NCBI GenBank assembly: GCA_964400125.1
Contig: CAYNSR010000007.1
Coordinates: forward strand, 51,194-115,193
DNA from: Micavibrio sp964400125
GTDB taxonomy: Bacteria; Pseudomonadota; Alphaproteobacteria; Micavibrionales; Micavibrionaceae
Direction of reading: 5' to 3'
DNA: 64,000 bases
Part shown: piece by piece, positions 35,550-43,699 of the stretch
Layout: every line of letters begins with the position of its first letter
Position numbering within the stretch: position 1 is the first letter of the stretch
Position numbers and translations under genes: made by a program
The notes under the pieces: generated by a model
The model's database searches: none
Told to the model about the DNA's origin: nothing
The model's input: the letters and a program-made list of their open reading frames with translations, nothing else

Positions 35550-36005
35550 ATGCACCCTGGACCAACCTGCGCCACCATTATCATTGCCATCTTCCTTGCC
35601 CTGCAAGGTATTGCCGCCTGTGCGCAAACGCCCGCAACGGTGGCGGTACAAGCAACACCGGAGGTGCCGCGAACACCGCCTGTCCTGCGAACCGCCCCCG
35701 TTCCGAAAACCCCGTCCGTATCGCCGCCGCGAAGCGCCAGCACAGATCACGCGCGTCGTCTTGCGAAGGCCTTTGACGATATCGACCGCGATGGAAACAA
35801 CCTGATTACAGGGGCCGAATTCGCCCGATATTTCAAAACGTCGAGCGAAAACACCGTTTTCATTACCTATGACCGCGACCGGAATTATGTGATTGATCGG
35901 GCTGAGTTTTATGCGCTGAACATAGACGGCAAGCCGCTAAAACCGGAAAAAGACGGGCAGATTGACGGTCTCAGAAACCCTCTTTATATCCATAATCAAC
36001 CATAA
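35550..36005 (+). CDS. Exported EF-hand protein
   Basis: A 151-aa protein with an N-terminal signal-like segment (IIIAIFLALQGIAAC), then a Pro/Thr/Val-rich linker (roughly residues 26-65) and two EF-hand units. The first loop is DIDRDGNNLITGAE, with the D-x-D-x-[DN] calcium pattern, and the second YDRDRNYVIDRAEF. The AAC after the hydrophobic stretch could be a lipobox, so it may be a lipoprotein. It would bind calcium outside the cytoplasm. It follows the ABC transporter by 67 bases. Confidence 0.78.
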   Translation: MHPGPTCATIIIAIFLALQGIAACAQTPATVAVQATPEVPRTPPVLRTAPVPKTPSVSPPRSASTDHARRLAKAFDDIDRDGNNLITGAEFARYFKTSSENTVFITYDRDRNYVIDRAEFYALNIDGKPLKPEKDGQIDGLRNPLYIHNQP

Positions 36006-36018
36006 TCGTTCAAAGTCG

Positions 36019-36048
36019 TTGACGTCCTCATCCTGCCTGACCTATCCT
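36019..36048 (+). promoter_or_regulatory. Candidate greA promoter
   Basis: TTGACG (36019-36024) and TATCCT (36043-36048) have an 18-base spacer. Transcription would start near 36055, ahead of a terminator hairpin and then greA. Confidence 0.5.
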
Positions 36049-36073
36049 TGGATCTAGGAAAGCTGATGATAAT

Positions 36074-36102
36074 CCCGTCCCCCGCGACGGGGTTTATTTT
36101 TT
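36074..36102 (+). terminator. Intrinsic terminator just upstream of greA (possible leader attenuator)
   Basis: CCCGTC (36074-36079) pairs with GACGGG (36086-36091) around a CCCCGC loop, followed by GTTTATTTTTT. It ends the upstream EF-hand unit, but because a promoter-like sequence lies 5' of it, it could also act inside the greA leader. Confidence 0.78.
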
Positions 36103-36123
36103 GATCGAAACGGAAAAAGAACC

Positions 36124-36600
36124 ATGGAAAAAGTTCCAATGACGCAAACCGGTTTCAATAAACTTGAAGCGGAACTGAAAAATCTGAAAAGCGTCGAACG
36201 CCCGGCGGTCATTCAGGCCATCGCCGAGGCCCGCGCCCATGGCGACCTGTCCGAAAATGCCGAATATTCCGCCGCGCGCGAACGCCAGAGTTTTATCGAA
36301 GGTCGCATCAAGGAACTTGAAGGCGTTGTTTCCGCTGCCAACATCATTGATATCGCCAGCATGGCCGGGGACAGCGTTGTCAAATTCGGCGCCACGGTGG
36401 TGGTGGCCAATGACGACAGCGGCGAGGAAATCACCTACCAGATTGTCGGCCCGTATGAATCCGATGCCGATAACGGCAAAATCTCGACCACCGCACCCAT
36501 GGCCCGCGGACTGATCGGCAAAAGCGTCGGGGATTCCGTCGAAATCCGCACACCGAAGGGTGTCCAATCCTATGAAATCCTGAGCGTGCAATACATCTAG
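36124..36600 (+). CDS. greA: Transcript cleavage factor GreA
   Basis: A 158-aa factor that inserts a coiled coil into the RNA polymerase secondary channel to trigger cleavage of backtracked RNA. The N-terminal coiled coil includes MTQTGFNKLEAELKNLKSVERP and the tip acidic residues in GDLSENAEYSAARERQ. The C-terminal FKBP-like domain starts near residue 80 and contains IVGPYESDADNGKIS and MARGLIGKSVGDSVEI. Length and motifs are standard. The ATG at 36124 is used; the one at 36139 is internal. Confidence 0.97.
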   Translation: MEKVPMTQTGFNKLEAELKNLKSVERPAVIQAIAEARAHGDLSENAEYSAARERQSFIEGRIKELEGVVSAANIIDIASMAGDSVVKFGATVVVANDDSGEEITYQIVGPYESDADNGKISTTAPMARGLIGKSVGDSVEIRTPKGVQSYEILSVQYI

Positions 36601-36601
36601 G

Positions 36602-37075
36602 TTATACCTCGACTGGAACACCCGGGACTTCCTTGGTGGCGCGAATCGATAGCGACGACTTGACCGAAGTGACGTTTGGTGCGGCGGTCAGTTTTTCAGT
36701 GAGAAAATGCTGGTAATCATCCCAGTCATGCGCAACGATTTTCAACAGGAAATCGGTATCGCCCGCCAGCATGAAACACTCCCGCACCAGCGGCCATTCC
36801 CGCACCAGCGTTTCAAAAAGCTTGAGATCGTTTTCCGCCTGCGACACCAGCTTCACCTGCGCGAACACGGTCACGCCATATCCCATCGCAGCCGCATTGA
36901 GTTTGGCATGGTAACTCTGGATATATCCGGCCTCCTCCAGCGCCCTGACCCGGCGCAGGCACGGCGGTGCGGAAATACCGGCATGGCGGGCAATATCCAC
37001 GTTGGTCATCCGCCCGTCATTTTGCAAATGCATGAGGATTTTTTTATCGATTTTATCAAGCTTCACGCGGCGCAT
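36602..37075 (-). CDS. Lrp/AsnC family transcriptional regulator
   Basis: A 157-aa regulator. The N-terminal helix-turn-helix (LDKIDKKILMHLQNDGRMTNVDIARHAGIS, read in pieces, with PPCLRRVRALEEAGYI) binds DNA. The C-terminal alpha-beta RAM domain (residues about 65-150) senses amino acids and oligomerises; it contains VREWPLVRECFMLAGDTDFLLKI. Members can be Lrp-like global or specific for one amino acid; which one cannot be told. It is divergent from the ELM1-like gene and convergent with greA, one base from its stop. Confidence 0.93.
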   Translation of the reverse strand: MRRVKLDKIDKKILMHLQNDGRMTNVDIARHAGISAPPCLRRVRALEEAGYIQSYHAKLNAAAMGYGVTVFAQVKLVSQAENDLKLFETLVREWPLVRECFMLAGDTDFLLKIVAHDWDDYQHFLTEKLTAAPNVTSVKSSLSIRATKEVPGVPVEV

Positions 37076-37188
37076 TTGAATCTTTCAATTTGTTCTATAA
37101 TTGTCTTCGGAAAGGTCTTGCGTTGATATAAAGTTGCGCGGAGCTTTGTGCAAGAAAATTTCACCGCCCCATATTAGGGTAATAGAAT

Positions 37189-38151
37189 ATGCCAATTTCA
37201 TGCTGGGTGATTACGGAAGGAATTGCCGGGACCGAGAACCAGTGTCTCGGTGTGGCCGAAGCACTGGGGGTGGTTCCGGTGGTGAAACGTGTCGCCCTGC
37301 GCCAGCCATGGCTGAGCCTGTCGCCGTATCTCGGCAATGAGACAGAATGGACCTTTTCACCACTGGGCGACCGTCTGCGCGCGCCGTGGCCCGATCTGGT
37401 AATTGCCGCAGGGCGCAAAAGCGTTGCCGCCGCCCGCTACGTCAAACGCATGAGCCACGGACGAACCTTCACCGTTTTTTTGCAAAGTCCGGGCATTTCG
37501 CCATCACAATTCGATCTGGTGGCCGTTCCGGAACATGACCGCCTGCGCGGCCCCAATGTCATCGTTACCGCCGCCACGCCCAACCGCATCACACAAGAAC
37601 GCCTTGACGAGGCCTTCGATCATTTTTCCGACCCGTTCGAATATCTGCCGCCGCCCCGCGTTGCCGTCCTGATCGGCGGGAACAGTCAGGCCTATCGCAT
37701 GACTCCCGACATCACGCGCAAGCTGACCGCACAGCTTTATACACTGGCCACGGAACACAACGTCTCGCTGATGATTACGACCTCACGGCGAACGGGTGCA
37801 GAAAATGAAGCCATTATCGATGACGTCCTGAAGGACACGACGGCATGGATATGGGATCAGGACAGCGAAAATCCCTATTTCGGCTTTCTTGCCTGGGCAG
37901 ATTTCATCATGGTCACCGCCGACAGCGCATCGATGATCTCCGAGGCAGCAACCACCGGAAAACCGGTTTACATGATCCCGCTCGAGGGGGGATCGCCGCG
38001 CTTTGCCAAATTCCACCAGAACCTGATAAACCGGGGGGCCTTGCGCGTATTCGAAGGAGATCTTGAAAGCTGGACCTATCCGGCCCTGAATGATGCCTCT
38101 TGCGTGGCGGAGGAAATCAAAAAACGGCTTAAAAGCGGGTTTTCCCAGTGA
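37189..38151 (+). CDS. ELM1/GtrOC1-family protein (mitochondrial-fission ELM1-like)
   Basis: A 320-aa protein. WVITEGIAGTENQCLGVAEALG opens it, followed by PDLVIAAGRKSVAAARYVKR, TFTVFLQSPGI, PRVAVLIGGNSQAYRM, and near the end WADFIMVTADSASMISEAATTGKPVYMIPLEGG. These match the ELM1 family, named for a plant mitochondrial fission factor but abundant in alphaproteobacteria, where it has GT-B-like features and an unknown activity. It could act in envelope polysaccharide synthesis; this is inference. It is monocistronic, divergent from the Lrp gene and upstream of trxB. Confidence 0.82.
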   Translation: MPISCWVITEGIAGTENQCLGVAEALGVVPVVKRVALRQPWLSLSPYLGNETEWTFSPLGDRLRAPWPDLVIAAGRKSVAAARYVKRMSHGRTFTVFLQSPGISPSQFDLVAVPEHDRLRGPNVIVTAATPNRITQERLDEAFDHFSDPFEYLPPPRVAVLIGGNSQAYRMTPDITRKLTAQLYTLATEHNVSLMITTSRRTGAENEAIIDDVLKDTTAWIWDQDSENPYFGFLAWADFIMVTADSASMISEAATTGKPVYMIPLEGGSPRFAKFHQNLINRGALRVFEGDLESWTYPALNDASCVAEEIKKRLKSGFSQ

Positions 38152-38220
38152 TTTAGGGGTTTACCCCTGCCTTCCACCGCTTTAAGACTACATTGTTCAA
38201 AAAAGAGTAGGGATTTTTTT

Positions 38221-39186
38221 ATGGCACAAAATCTGCACACCAAGGTTCTGATTATCGGTTCCGGCCCGGCCGGATATACGGCAGCGATTTACGCAGCGCG
38301 GGCGAATCTTGAACCCGTGCAGATGCTAGGACTTGAACCCGGTGGCCAGTTGACCATTACCACCGATGTTGAAAACTACCCCGGCTTCGCCGACGTCATT
38401 CAGGGGCCGTGGCTGATGGAGCAAATGAAGGCGCAGGCCGAGCATGTCGGCACGAAAATGATTCACGATTTTATCAAGGAAGTCGACTTCAATGTCCGGC
38501 CCTTCCAGGCGGTGGGCGATGACGGGTCGGTCTACACCGCCGATACGGTGATTATCTGCACCGGTGCCAAGGCGCGCTGGCTTGGCCTTCCCGCAGAACA
38601 GACGTTTCGCGGGAAGGGTGTGTCCGCCTGCGCCACCTGCGACGGGTTCTTTTTCCGTGGCAAGGACGTCGCCGTTGTCGGCGGCGGCAGCGCCGCCGTG
38701 GAGGAGGCCATCTTCCTGACCAATTTCTGCAACAAGGTTACCCTGATCCACCGCCGCGACACCTTGCGGGCGGAAAAAATCGCGCAGGACCGCCTGTTTA
38801 AAAACCCGAAAATCGACGTTATCTGGGACAGCATCGTCGAAGATATTAAGGGTGATGACAAGGGTGTGACTGGCGTGATCCTGAAAAACGTCAAAACCGG
38901 CGACGTCTCCACCCTGCCCGTTCACGGCGTTTTCGTTGCCATCGGCCATGTCCCGGCAACGGAAATCTTCAAGGGCAAGGTTGAACTGGACAAGGAAGGC
39001 TATATCGTCACTGCACCGGATTCGACCGCCACCAACATCCAGGGCGTCTTCGCTGCAGGCGATGTCAAGGACAAGACCTACCGTCAGGCCGTCACCGCCG
39101 CCGGTATGGGCTGCATGGCGGCGCTGGAGGCCGACCGCTATCTGGCGGCGGGGGAAGGGAACCATCAGGCGACGGCAGCGGAATAA
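38221..39186 (+). CDS. trxB: Thioredoxin-disulfide reductase
   Basis: A 321-aa flavoenzyme passing electrons from NADPH to thioredoxin. The FAD-binding Rossmann motif is IIGSGPAGYTAAIYAARA, the redox-active disulfide is CATC in SACATCDGFFF, the NADPH site is VVGGGSAAVEEA, and the second FAD motif is GVFAAGDVKDK. Length and order match bacterial low-molecular-weight TrxB. It may supply thioredoxin-coupled ArsC and ribonucleotide reductase. The ATG follows GAGTAGGG, and the LysR gene follows after 59 bases. Confidence 0.97.
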   Translation: MAQNLHTKVLIIGSGPAGYTAAIYAARANLEPVQMLGLEPGGQLTITTDVENYPGFADVIQGPWLMEQMKAQAEHVGTKMIHDFIKEVDFNVRPFQAVGDDGSVYTADTVIICTGAKARWLGLPAEQTFRGKGVSACATCDGFFFRGKDVAVVGGGSAAVEEAIFLTNFCNKVTLIHRRDTLRAEKIAQDRLFKNPKIDVIWDSIVEDIKGDDKGVTGVILKNVKTGDVSTLPVHGVFVAIGHVPATEIFKGKVELDKEGYIVTAPDSTATNIQGVFAAGDVKDKTYRQAVTAAGMGCMAALEADRYLAAGEGNHQATAAE

Positions 39187-39245
39187 ATTCACCCTTTGCT
39201 TACGGACTGCGTAACCATTAGAATCACCGAGAAAAGGATGTTTTC

Positions 39246-40136
39246 ATGGACTGGGACAAGTTACGCATATTTCACGCCGTTGCCGAAGCCGGGAGCTTTA
39301 CCCATGCCGGAGAGACGCTGAACCTCAGCCAGTCGGCAGTTTCGCGCCAGATCAGCTCATTGGAAGAATCCCTCGGCGTCCCCCTGTTCCACCGTCATGC
39401 GCGCGGTTTGCTGCTGACGGAGCAAGGTGAGTTGCTGCACAAAACGGCGCGGGAAATTTTCGGGCAGCTTTCGATGATCGAAGGGCAGATTTCCGATTCC
39501 AAGCAATTGCCCGAAGGCCCAATGCGGATTACCGTTGCGGAATTTATCGGTTCGACATGGCTGGCCCCGCGTCTGGGGAAATTGCGCGAGGAACATCCGG
39601 ACATCCAGTTGACGGTCCTGCTTGATGACCGCATTCTCAATCTGGGTATGCGCGAAGCCGACGCCGCCATCCGCCTTTATAAACCAGAACAACCCGACCT
39701 GATCCAGCGCCACCTGACGACCCTGCATTTCGGGATCTGCGCATCCGGCACCTATCTTCAGAAACACGGCACACCCGGCGACATCAAGGAACTGCGCAAT
39801 CATACCCTGATCGGCTTTCCCGAAAACGTCCCCGCCCCCTTTGCCGATCCGAACTGGCTGTTCCGGATTGCCGGGGTTGATCCGGGGCAAAGCAATAACC
39901 TCATCATGATGAATTCGCTCTACGCCATCCAGCGCGCCGTAGAAAGCCATTCGGGGATCGCTGCACTGCCGCAATACATGATTCGCAGCAGCCCCCACCT
40001 GGAGGCGATTCTGCCTGAGGCACAACGATCCAGCGTTGATATGTATTTTGTCTATCCCGAAGAACGGCGCCATTCGAAGCGAATTGCAATTTTTCGCGAC
40101 TTTCTCTTGGAAAATCTCCGAGATGAGGATTTTTAG
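39246..40136 (+). CDS. LysR-family transcriptional regulator
   Basis: A 296-aa regulator. The N-terminal winged helix-turn-helix is MDWDKLRIFHAVAEAGSFTH and LNLSQSAVSRQISSLEESLG, and the C-terminal periplasmic-binding-like effector domain starts near residue 92 (GPMRITVAEFIGSTW). The sequence recalls an alphaproteobacterial group found next to trxB, but the effector is unknown. It follows trxB on the same strand, so it may be cotranscribed rather than divergent from a target, which makes its regulon hard to guess. Confidence 0.9.
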   Translation: MDWDKLRIFHAVAEAGSFTHAGETLNLSQSAVSRQISSLEESLGVPLFHRHARGLLLTEQGELLHKTAREIFGQLSMIEGQISDSKQLPEGPMRITVAEFIGSTWLAPRLGKLREEHPDIQLTVLLDDRILNLGMREADAAIRLYKPEQPDLIQRHLTTLHFGICASGTYLQKHGTPGDIKELRNHTLIGFPENVPAPFADPNWLFRIAGVDPGQSNNLIMMNSLYAIQRAVESHSGIAALPQYMIRSSPHLEAILPEAQRSSVDMYFVYPEERRHSKRIAIFRDFLLENLRDEDF

Positions 40137-40199
40137 AAGTTTTAATTGAGATTATCTGCAGTTCAAAAAAGGTTCCTTAAAACCTTTTTCATGAGCTAT

Positions 40200-40222
40200 T
40201 TCAATCTGTTATCAATCTGTTA
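40200..40222. repeat. Two tandem copies of an 11-base sequence
   Basis: TCAATCTGTTA occurs twice head to tail, followed by a small ATGCG/CGCAT hairpin. It lies upstream of the candidate small RNA and could bind a regulator; this is inferred from position only. Confidence 0.6.
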
Positions 40223-40289
40223 TGCGGAATACGCATATCAGGCATTCACGAAATGCTATAGACGGACAGAGTCCACTCAGTATATAAAC

Positions 40290-40397
40290 CCCCTCATCGA
40301 CGTTCCGACGTCGACAGGATCTTCCCAGATCCTACGTCTCCCAGACGTGAAACCTCCCTGTTCAACTCGCCGGGCCCGTAAGGGTCCGGTTTTTTTT
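40290..40397 (+). ncRNA. Candidate small RNA: three contiguous perfect hairpins and a terminator
   Basis: Three stems follow each other almost without spacers. They are TCGACGT/ACGTCGA with loop TCCG (40297-40314), AGGATCT/AGATCCT with loop TCCC (40316-40333), and ACGTCT/AGACGT with loop CCC (40334-40348). A single-stranded CCTCCCTG follows (40353-40360). The end is an intrinsic terminator, CCGGGCCC/GGGTCCGG with a GTAA tetraloop (40370-40389) and eight T residues. Every loop is pyrimidine-rich and resembles an anti-Shine-Dalgarno sequence. The CCUCCCU tract before a GC-rich terminator recalls alphaproteobacterial suhB/mmgR-type and CCUCC-loop RNAs, from memory only. The 5' end is not fixed; TATAAA at 40283 is a possible -10 without a clear -35. 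Confidence 0.7.
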
Positions 40398-40539
40398 GCG
40401 CCGCAGGAGAGAATCTCCCCTTTTTCTTCGCCCTCGCCCTGCACCGCACCACAATCCGCTGCTGACAGGACGCGCCGTTCCGATGTACCATGGGAAGAAG
40501 AAGTTCTGCGTTTAATTACAGAGATATAAGGCACACACT

Positions 40540-41844
40540 GTGCAAACACCGGGTCAAAAAACCACAATAGCGCTCTTTAACTATGGCGGCGGCATGCGCG
40601 GGCTGATCCCCGCCCATATTATGGCAAAAATAGAGGAGGTCACCGATCTCCGCATGGCAGAAATGGTCAATATCTTCGCCGGGCCATCAACGGGTGCCAT
40701 CCTGAATGCCGCCCTCAATCTGCGGCATGAGGAGCGCCCTTCGGAACCGAAATTCCGCGCAAGGCACATGGTCCGATTTTATGAGCGTGAGGGAGGAAGA
40801 ATCTTCCCCTCCGACAGTTTCCGCGAATTCCGCGGACTGATCCACGATTTCAACAACCGCACCATGAAACTCAACCAACTCAATTCCCTGATGAAGCACG
40901 GGCATTACGACCCCACCAATCTGGGGTCGGCCCTGCGGGCACTGTACGGCGATGCGAAGCTGCGTGATTCTCTGCAAACACTCATCATTCCCGCCTATAA
41001 TATTGATGGCGAACAGATCCATGTGGTGTCCGAACAGGGGGAAACCGGCGAATCTCCCGTCCACACCAAGAACAATATTGTCGATCGGGGCGGTCATGCC
41101 GTATGGATGAAAAACATCCGGACCGGCTATCCGTCCGGGGCCGGGAACGACGTCATGGATGTCAGCCTGTATGACGCGGTAATGGCCAGTACAGCCGCGC
41201 CCACTTATTTTCCCTGCCACCACTTTACAGCCCGCATGCCGCGCGCACGACAGGACAGTTACTTCTCCGGCATTGACGGCTGCATCTTTGACAATCCCTG
41301 CATCAGCTATCTCGGCGCCATCCGCCAGCATGTCCCGCCGGACCATAAACTCAGCATGATTGTACTGGGGACAGGCTACACAAACAAATCAATCAAACGC
41401 GAACAGTGGAATCGTTTTGGCGCGCTCGGGGTCGTTGACCCGGTCAACGACCTGCCGCTAATCAATATCCTGTTCAACGCATCGGAATCCGCGCTGATGG
41501 ACACGTTTGCAGACGAGATGGGCGAAAACCTTTTTATTTTCAACAAACCCCTCCACAACCACAACCGCAGCGACAACCCGAGCGCACAGATCGACGACGC
41601 CAGCCCGGAAAATTTCCGTCGCCTGCGGGTTTTTACCGAAGAACTGCTGGAAGAAAACAAAAACCGCTTCGAAGCTGTCTGCCACCTGCTAGTCAACAAC
41701 CGCGACCAAAGACAAAAGGAAAGCGAAGAAAAAAACCGCAAGGCCAGAATGAAACGCTTCTTCACTTTTTTTTCCGGTCACGACGACACAGACCGTCCGG
41801 AAACCCGCATTCCCGGCGACAGACAGACAAAACGCCCTTTTTAG
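40540..41844 (+). CDS. Patatin-like phospholipase
   Basis: A 434-aa protein starting at GTG. The patatin oxyanion motif is NYGGGMRGLIP (about residues 11-21), the nucleophile elbow GxSxG is AGPSTGA (Ser near 50), and the dyad Asp is probably in SGIDGCIFDNP (the usual DGG/A is DGC). MASTAAPTYFPC is the conserved A-P-T-Y-F stretch before it. No signal peptide is evident. It would act as an acyl hydrolase on phospholipids. Patatin-like enzymes include housekeeping lipases, secreted effectors and phage-defence effectors. The C-terminus is charged and Lys/Arg-rich. It is followed by a second, more divergent patatin-like gene. Confidence 0.82.
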   Translation: MQTPGQKTTIALFNYGGGMRGLIPAHIMAKIEEVTDLRMAEMVNIFAGPSTGAILNAALNLRHEERPSEPKFRARHMVRFYEREGGRIFPSDSFREFRGLIHDFNNRTMKLNQLNSLMKHGHYDPTNLGSALRALYGDAKLRDSLQTLIIPAYNIDGEQIHVVSEQGETGESPVHTKNNIVDRGGHAVWMKNIRTGYPSGAGNDVMDVSLYDAVMASTAAPTYFPCHHFTARMPRARQDSYFSGIDGCIFDNPCISYLGAIRQHVPPDHKLSMIVLGTGYTNKSIKREQWNRFGALGVVDPVNDLPLINILFNASESALMDTFADEMGENLFIFNKPLHNHNRSDNPSAQIDDASPENFRRLRVFTEELLEENKNRFEAVCHLLVNNRDQRQKESEEKNRKARMKRFFTFFSGHDDTDRPETRIPGDRQTKRPF

Positions 41845-41970
41845 TTATGAAAAATTATACAGGTGCGGCGCACCATCGGAATTTCATGACAATGCCCCTG
41901 CGCTGCCTTAAATTCCCTGCTAAAGCTATCGCCTCGTATAGCCATCAATAGCGTAAACACAGGGATTGAA

Positions 41971-43680
41971 ATGAACCAGGAATCGGAGAGCGATACTGGC
42001 TGCAATACAGAAACGGCAGGGCAAAAAACCCCGACGCTCTTCTTCCTGTATATCCCCGGAGGGGGTGCTCTGGGCGTGATCCCGGCGGTTGTCCTCGCCC
42101 GTATCGAAGAATTGCTCGAAGCCCCGGCCATGCATGCCTTTCACGCAGGGGATGGTGTCTCCGTCGGCGGAATCATTCTCGCCGCCCTGAATACGCCCAA
42201 TGTAGAAGAACCCGGAATGCCGCTTTACACGGCGGCCAATGCCGCCGAACTGGTTGCAGCAAAAATCCAGAAATTCTTCCCGCCCGTAAACGGACGCATG
42301 CGGAAACTGATTACATCCGGCCTCATTCACACCGCACGGCGCTTCCTCGATCCTGCGATTACGGACGGCTACCACATCAAGGATATTACAGATCTGTGTC
42401 AGGAACTCCGGATGAATGCCGGAAATGATCTTCAGCCGGTCATTGACCAGCTCGAACACCATGCCACCCAGCAATGGCTGACGCATGAGCACAGGGATAA
42501 CGCTTATGCGATATGCGACCAGATTCGTCAGGAAAACACCGACTTAAGAAATATCGCGGCTGCCGTTCTGTCGCATGTCTACGAACGCAACCAGCAAACC
42601 AGCCGCCTTGGTATTATGTTCCGGAAAGCGGCATTGGGGATCGGCGACACTATCATCCGTCACTGGGCGCGGGAGCAGGATTATCTGTATGACAGCAAAA
42701 ATATCCAGGAGATTTTTCAGGATGTTTTTGGGCAAGCCCGTATGGCCGATTGCCTGCGATCAACTTTTATTTCCGCTGGAAATGCGGTGACCGGGGAAAA
42801 GGTCCGTTTTTTTTGTAAGAAGGAAAATTTTTTGGATGTTGGAGTCAGTCAAAATAAGGACGTCTCCAAAAATAACCACACCCTGATTGACGCGGTCATG
42901 GCGACATCGGCACACCCGCTTGCCGTAAAACCGCATGAAACGGAAGACGGGATTCTCTGTACCGATCCTGCGGTGTGGCATTCTCCCACGAACAGCGTCT
43001 TGCAGATCGTCCGCGACGCACGAGCGCAAAACCCCGACATCAATGTCAAACTGATCGTTCTGGCTACCGGGGATTACACCGTCAAAAGCATGAACAAGGA
43101 CGAAGCCATCGCCAAAATGAAAAAAAGCGGGCTGATCGGCAATATTTTCGACGGGCATCAGCTTTCCCAGATTCAGTCTTATGTCATGAGCGACGCGAAG
43201 ATCACATTGCGGGAAGAACTTGGCGATGAGGACATCATTGAAATTTCACCGCGTCTTATCCCCCGCACATCAGACGAAGTGAACGCGTTTCCATCACGCA
43301 ACATACTTGACACCAGCCCGAAGAATATCGAAAGAATCCTGAATGTCGCCCGCCGGACTCTGGTTGAAAAAGACCTGCTGATCCGCAATCTTGCCTATAT
43401 GCTGGCAGAAAACATGCACCTGCTTGGCCAAATGGACGATGAAAAACACGCCCGCATCATCGAAAAGATAAAAACATCTCCCCTTGCCCCGCTGGATGCT
43501 GGGATAGGTAAGGAGATTCCCGATATTTTCGAACGCGTCCTCGCCCGCCGCGAGGGGCGCCTGTCGGCGTGGTTTGGGTATGCAGCCCAACACCTGAACC
43601 TCAAGCCCGGAAATGACAACGCGCCGGGGCAGGAAAAACGAGAAAACAAAAACATATCCGGGGGACCGGACGTCAAGTAA
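41971..43680 (+). CDS. Divergent patatin-like protein
   Basis: A 569-aa protein. YIPGGGALGVIPAVVLARIEE is the glycine-rich oxyanion segment, DGVSVGGIIL the GxSxG elbow, and DAVMATSAHPLAV the block that precedes the catalytic Asp. The expected D-G-[AG] motif is replaced by DGILCTDPAVW, so the dyad Asp is uncertain. A helical insertion of about 150 residues lies between the elbow and this block. No signal peptide is seen. It seems to be a distant paralogue of the preceding gene, with 126 bases between them. Activity is not certain. Confidence 0.7.
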   Translation: MNQESESDTGCNTETAGQKTPTLFFLYIPGGGALGVIPAVVLARIEELLEAPAMHAFHAGDGVSVGGIILAALNTPNVEEPGMPLYTAANAAELVAAKIQKFFPPVNGRMRKLITSGLIHTARRFLDPAITDGYHIKDITDLCQELRMNAGNDLQPVIDQLEHHATQQWLTHEHRDNAYAICDQIRQENTDLRNIAAAVLSHVYERNQQTSRLGIMFRKAALGIGDTIIRHWAREQDYLYDSKNIQEIFQDVFGQARMADCLRSTFISAGNAVTGEKVRFFCKKENFLDVGVSQNKDVSKNNHTLIDAVMATSAHPLAVKPHETEDGILCTDPAVWHSPTNSVLQIVRDARAQNPDINVKLIVLATGDYTVKSMNKDEAIAKMKKSGLIGNIFDGHQLSQIQSYVMSDAKITLREELGDEDIIEISPRLIPRTSDEVNAFPSRNILDTSPKNIERILNVARRTLVEKDLLIRNLAYMLAENMHLLGQMDDEKHARIIEKIKTSPLAPLDAGIGKEIPDIFERVLARREGRLSAWFGYAAQHLNLKPGNDNAPGQEKRENKNISGGPDVK

Positions 43681-43699
43681 CCCGCACCCCCGTGGCAGA

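Larger units (their letters stand above)
40137..40539 (+). other. 403-base gene-free stretch before the patatin genes
   Basis: This gap holds a tandem 11-bp repeat (40204-40222 region), a candidate small RNA (about 40290-40397) and then 142 bases in which I see no further gene, clear promoter or repeat. No convincing coding frame crosses it. Confidence 0.7.

Noticed and set aside
38155..38172. AGGGG/CCCCT hairpin after the ELM1-like gene as a terminator
   Set aside because: Five base pairs and no T run; too weak to call.
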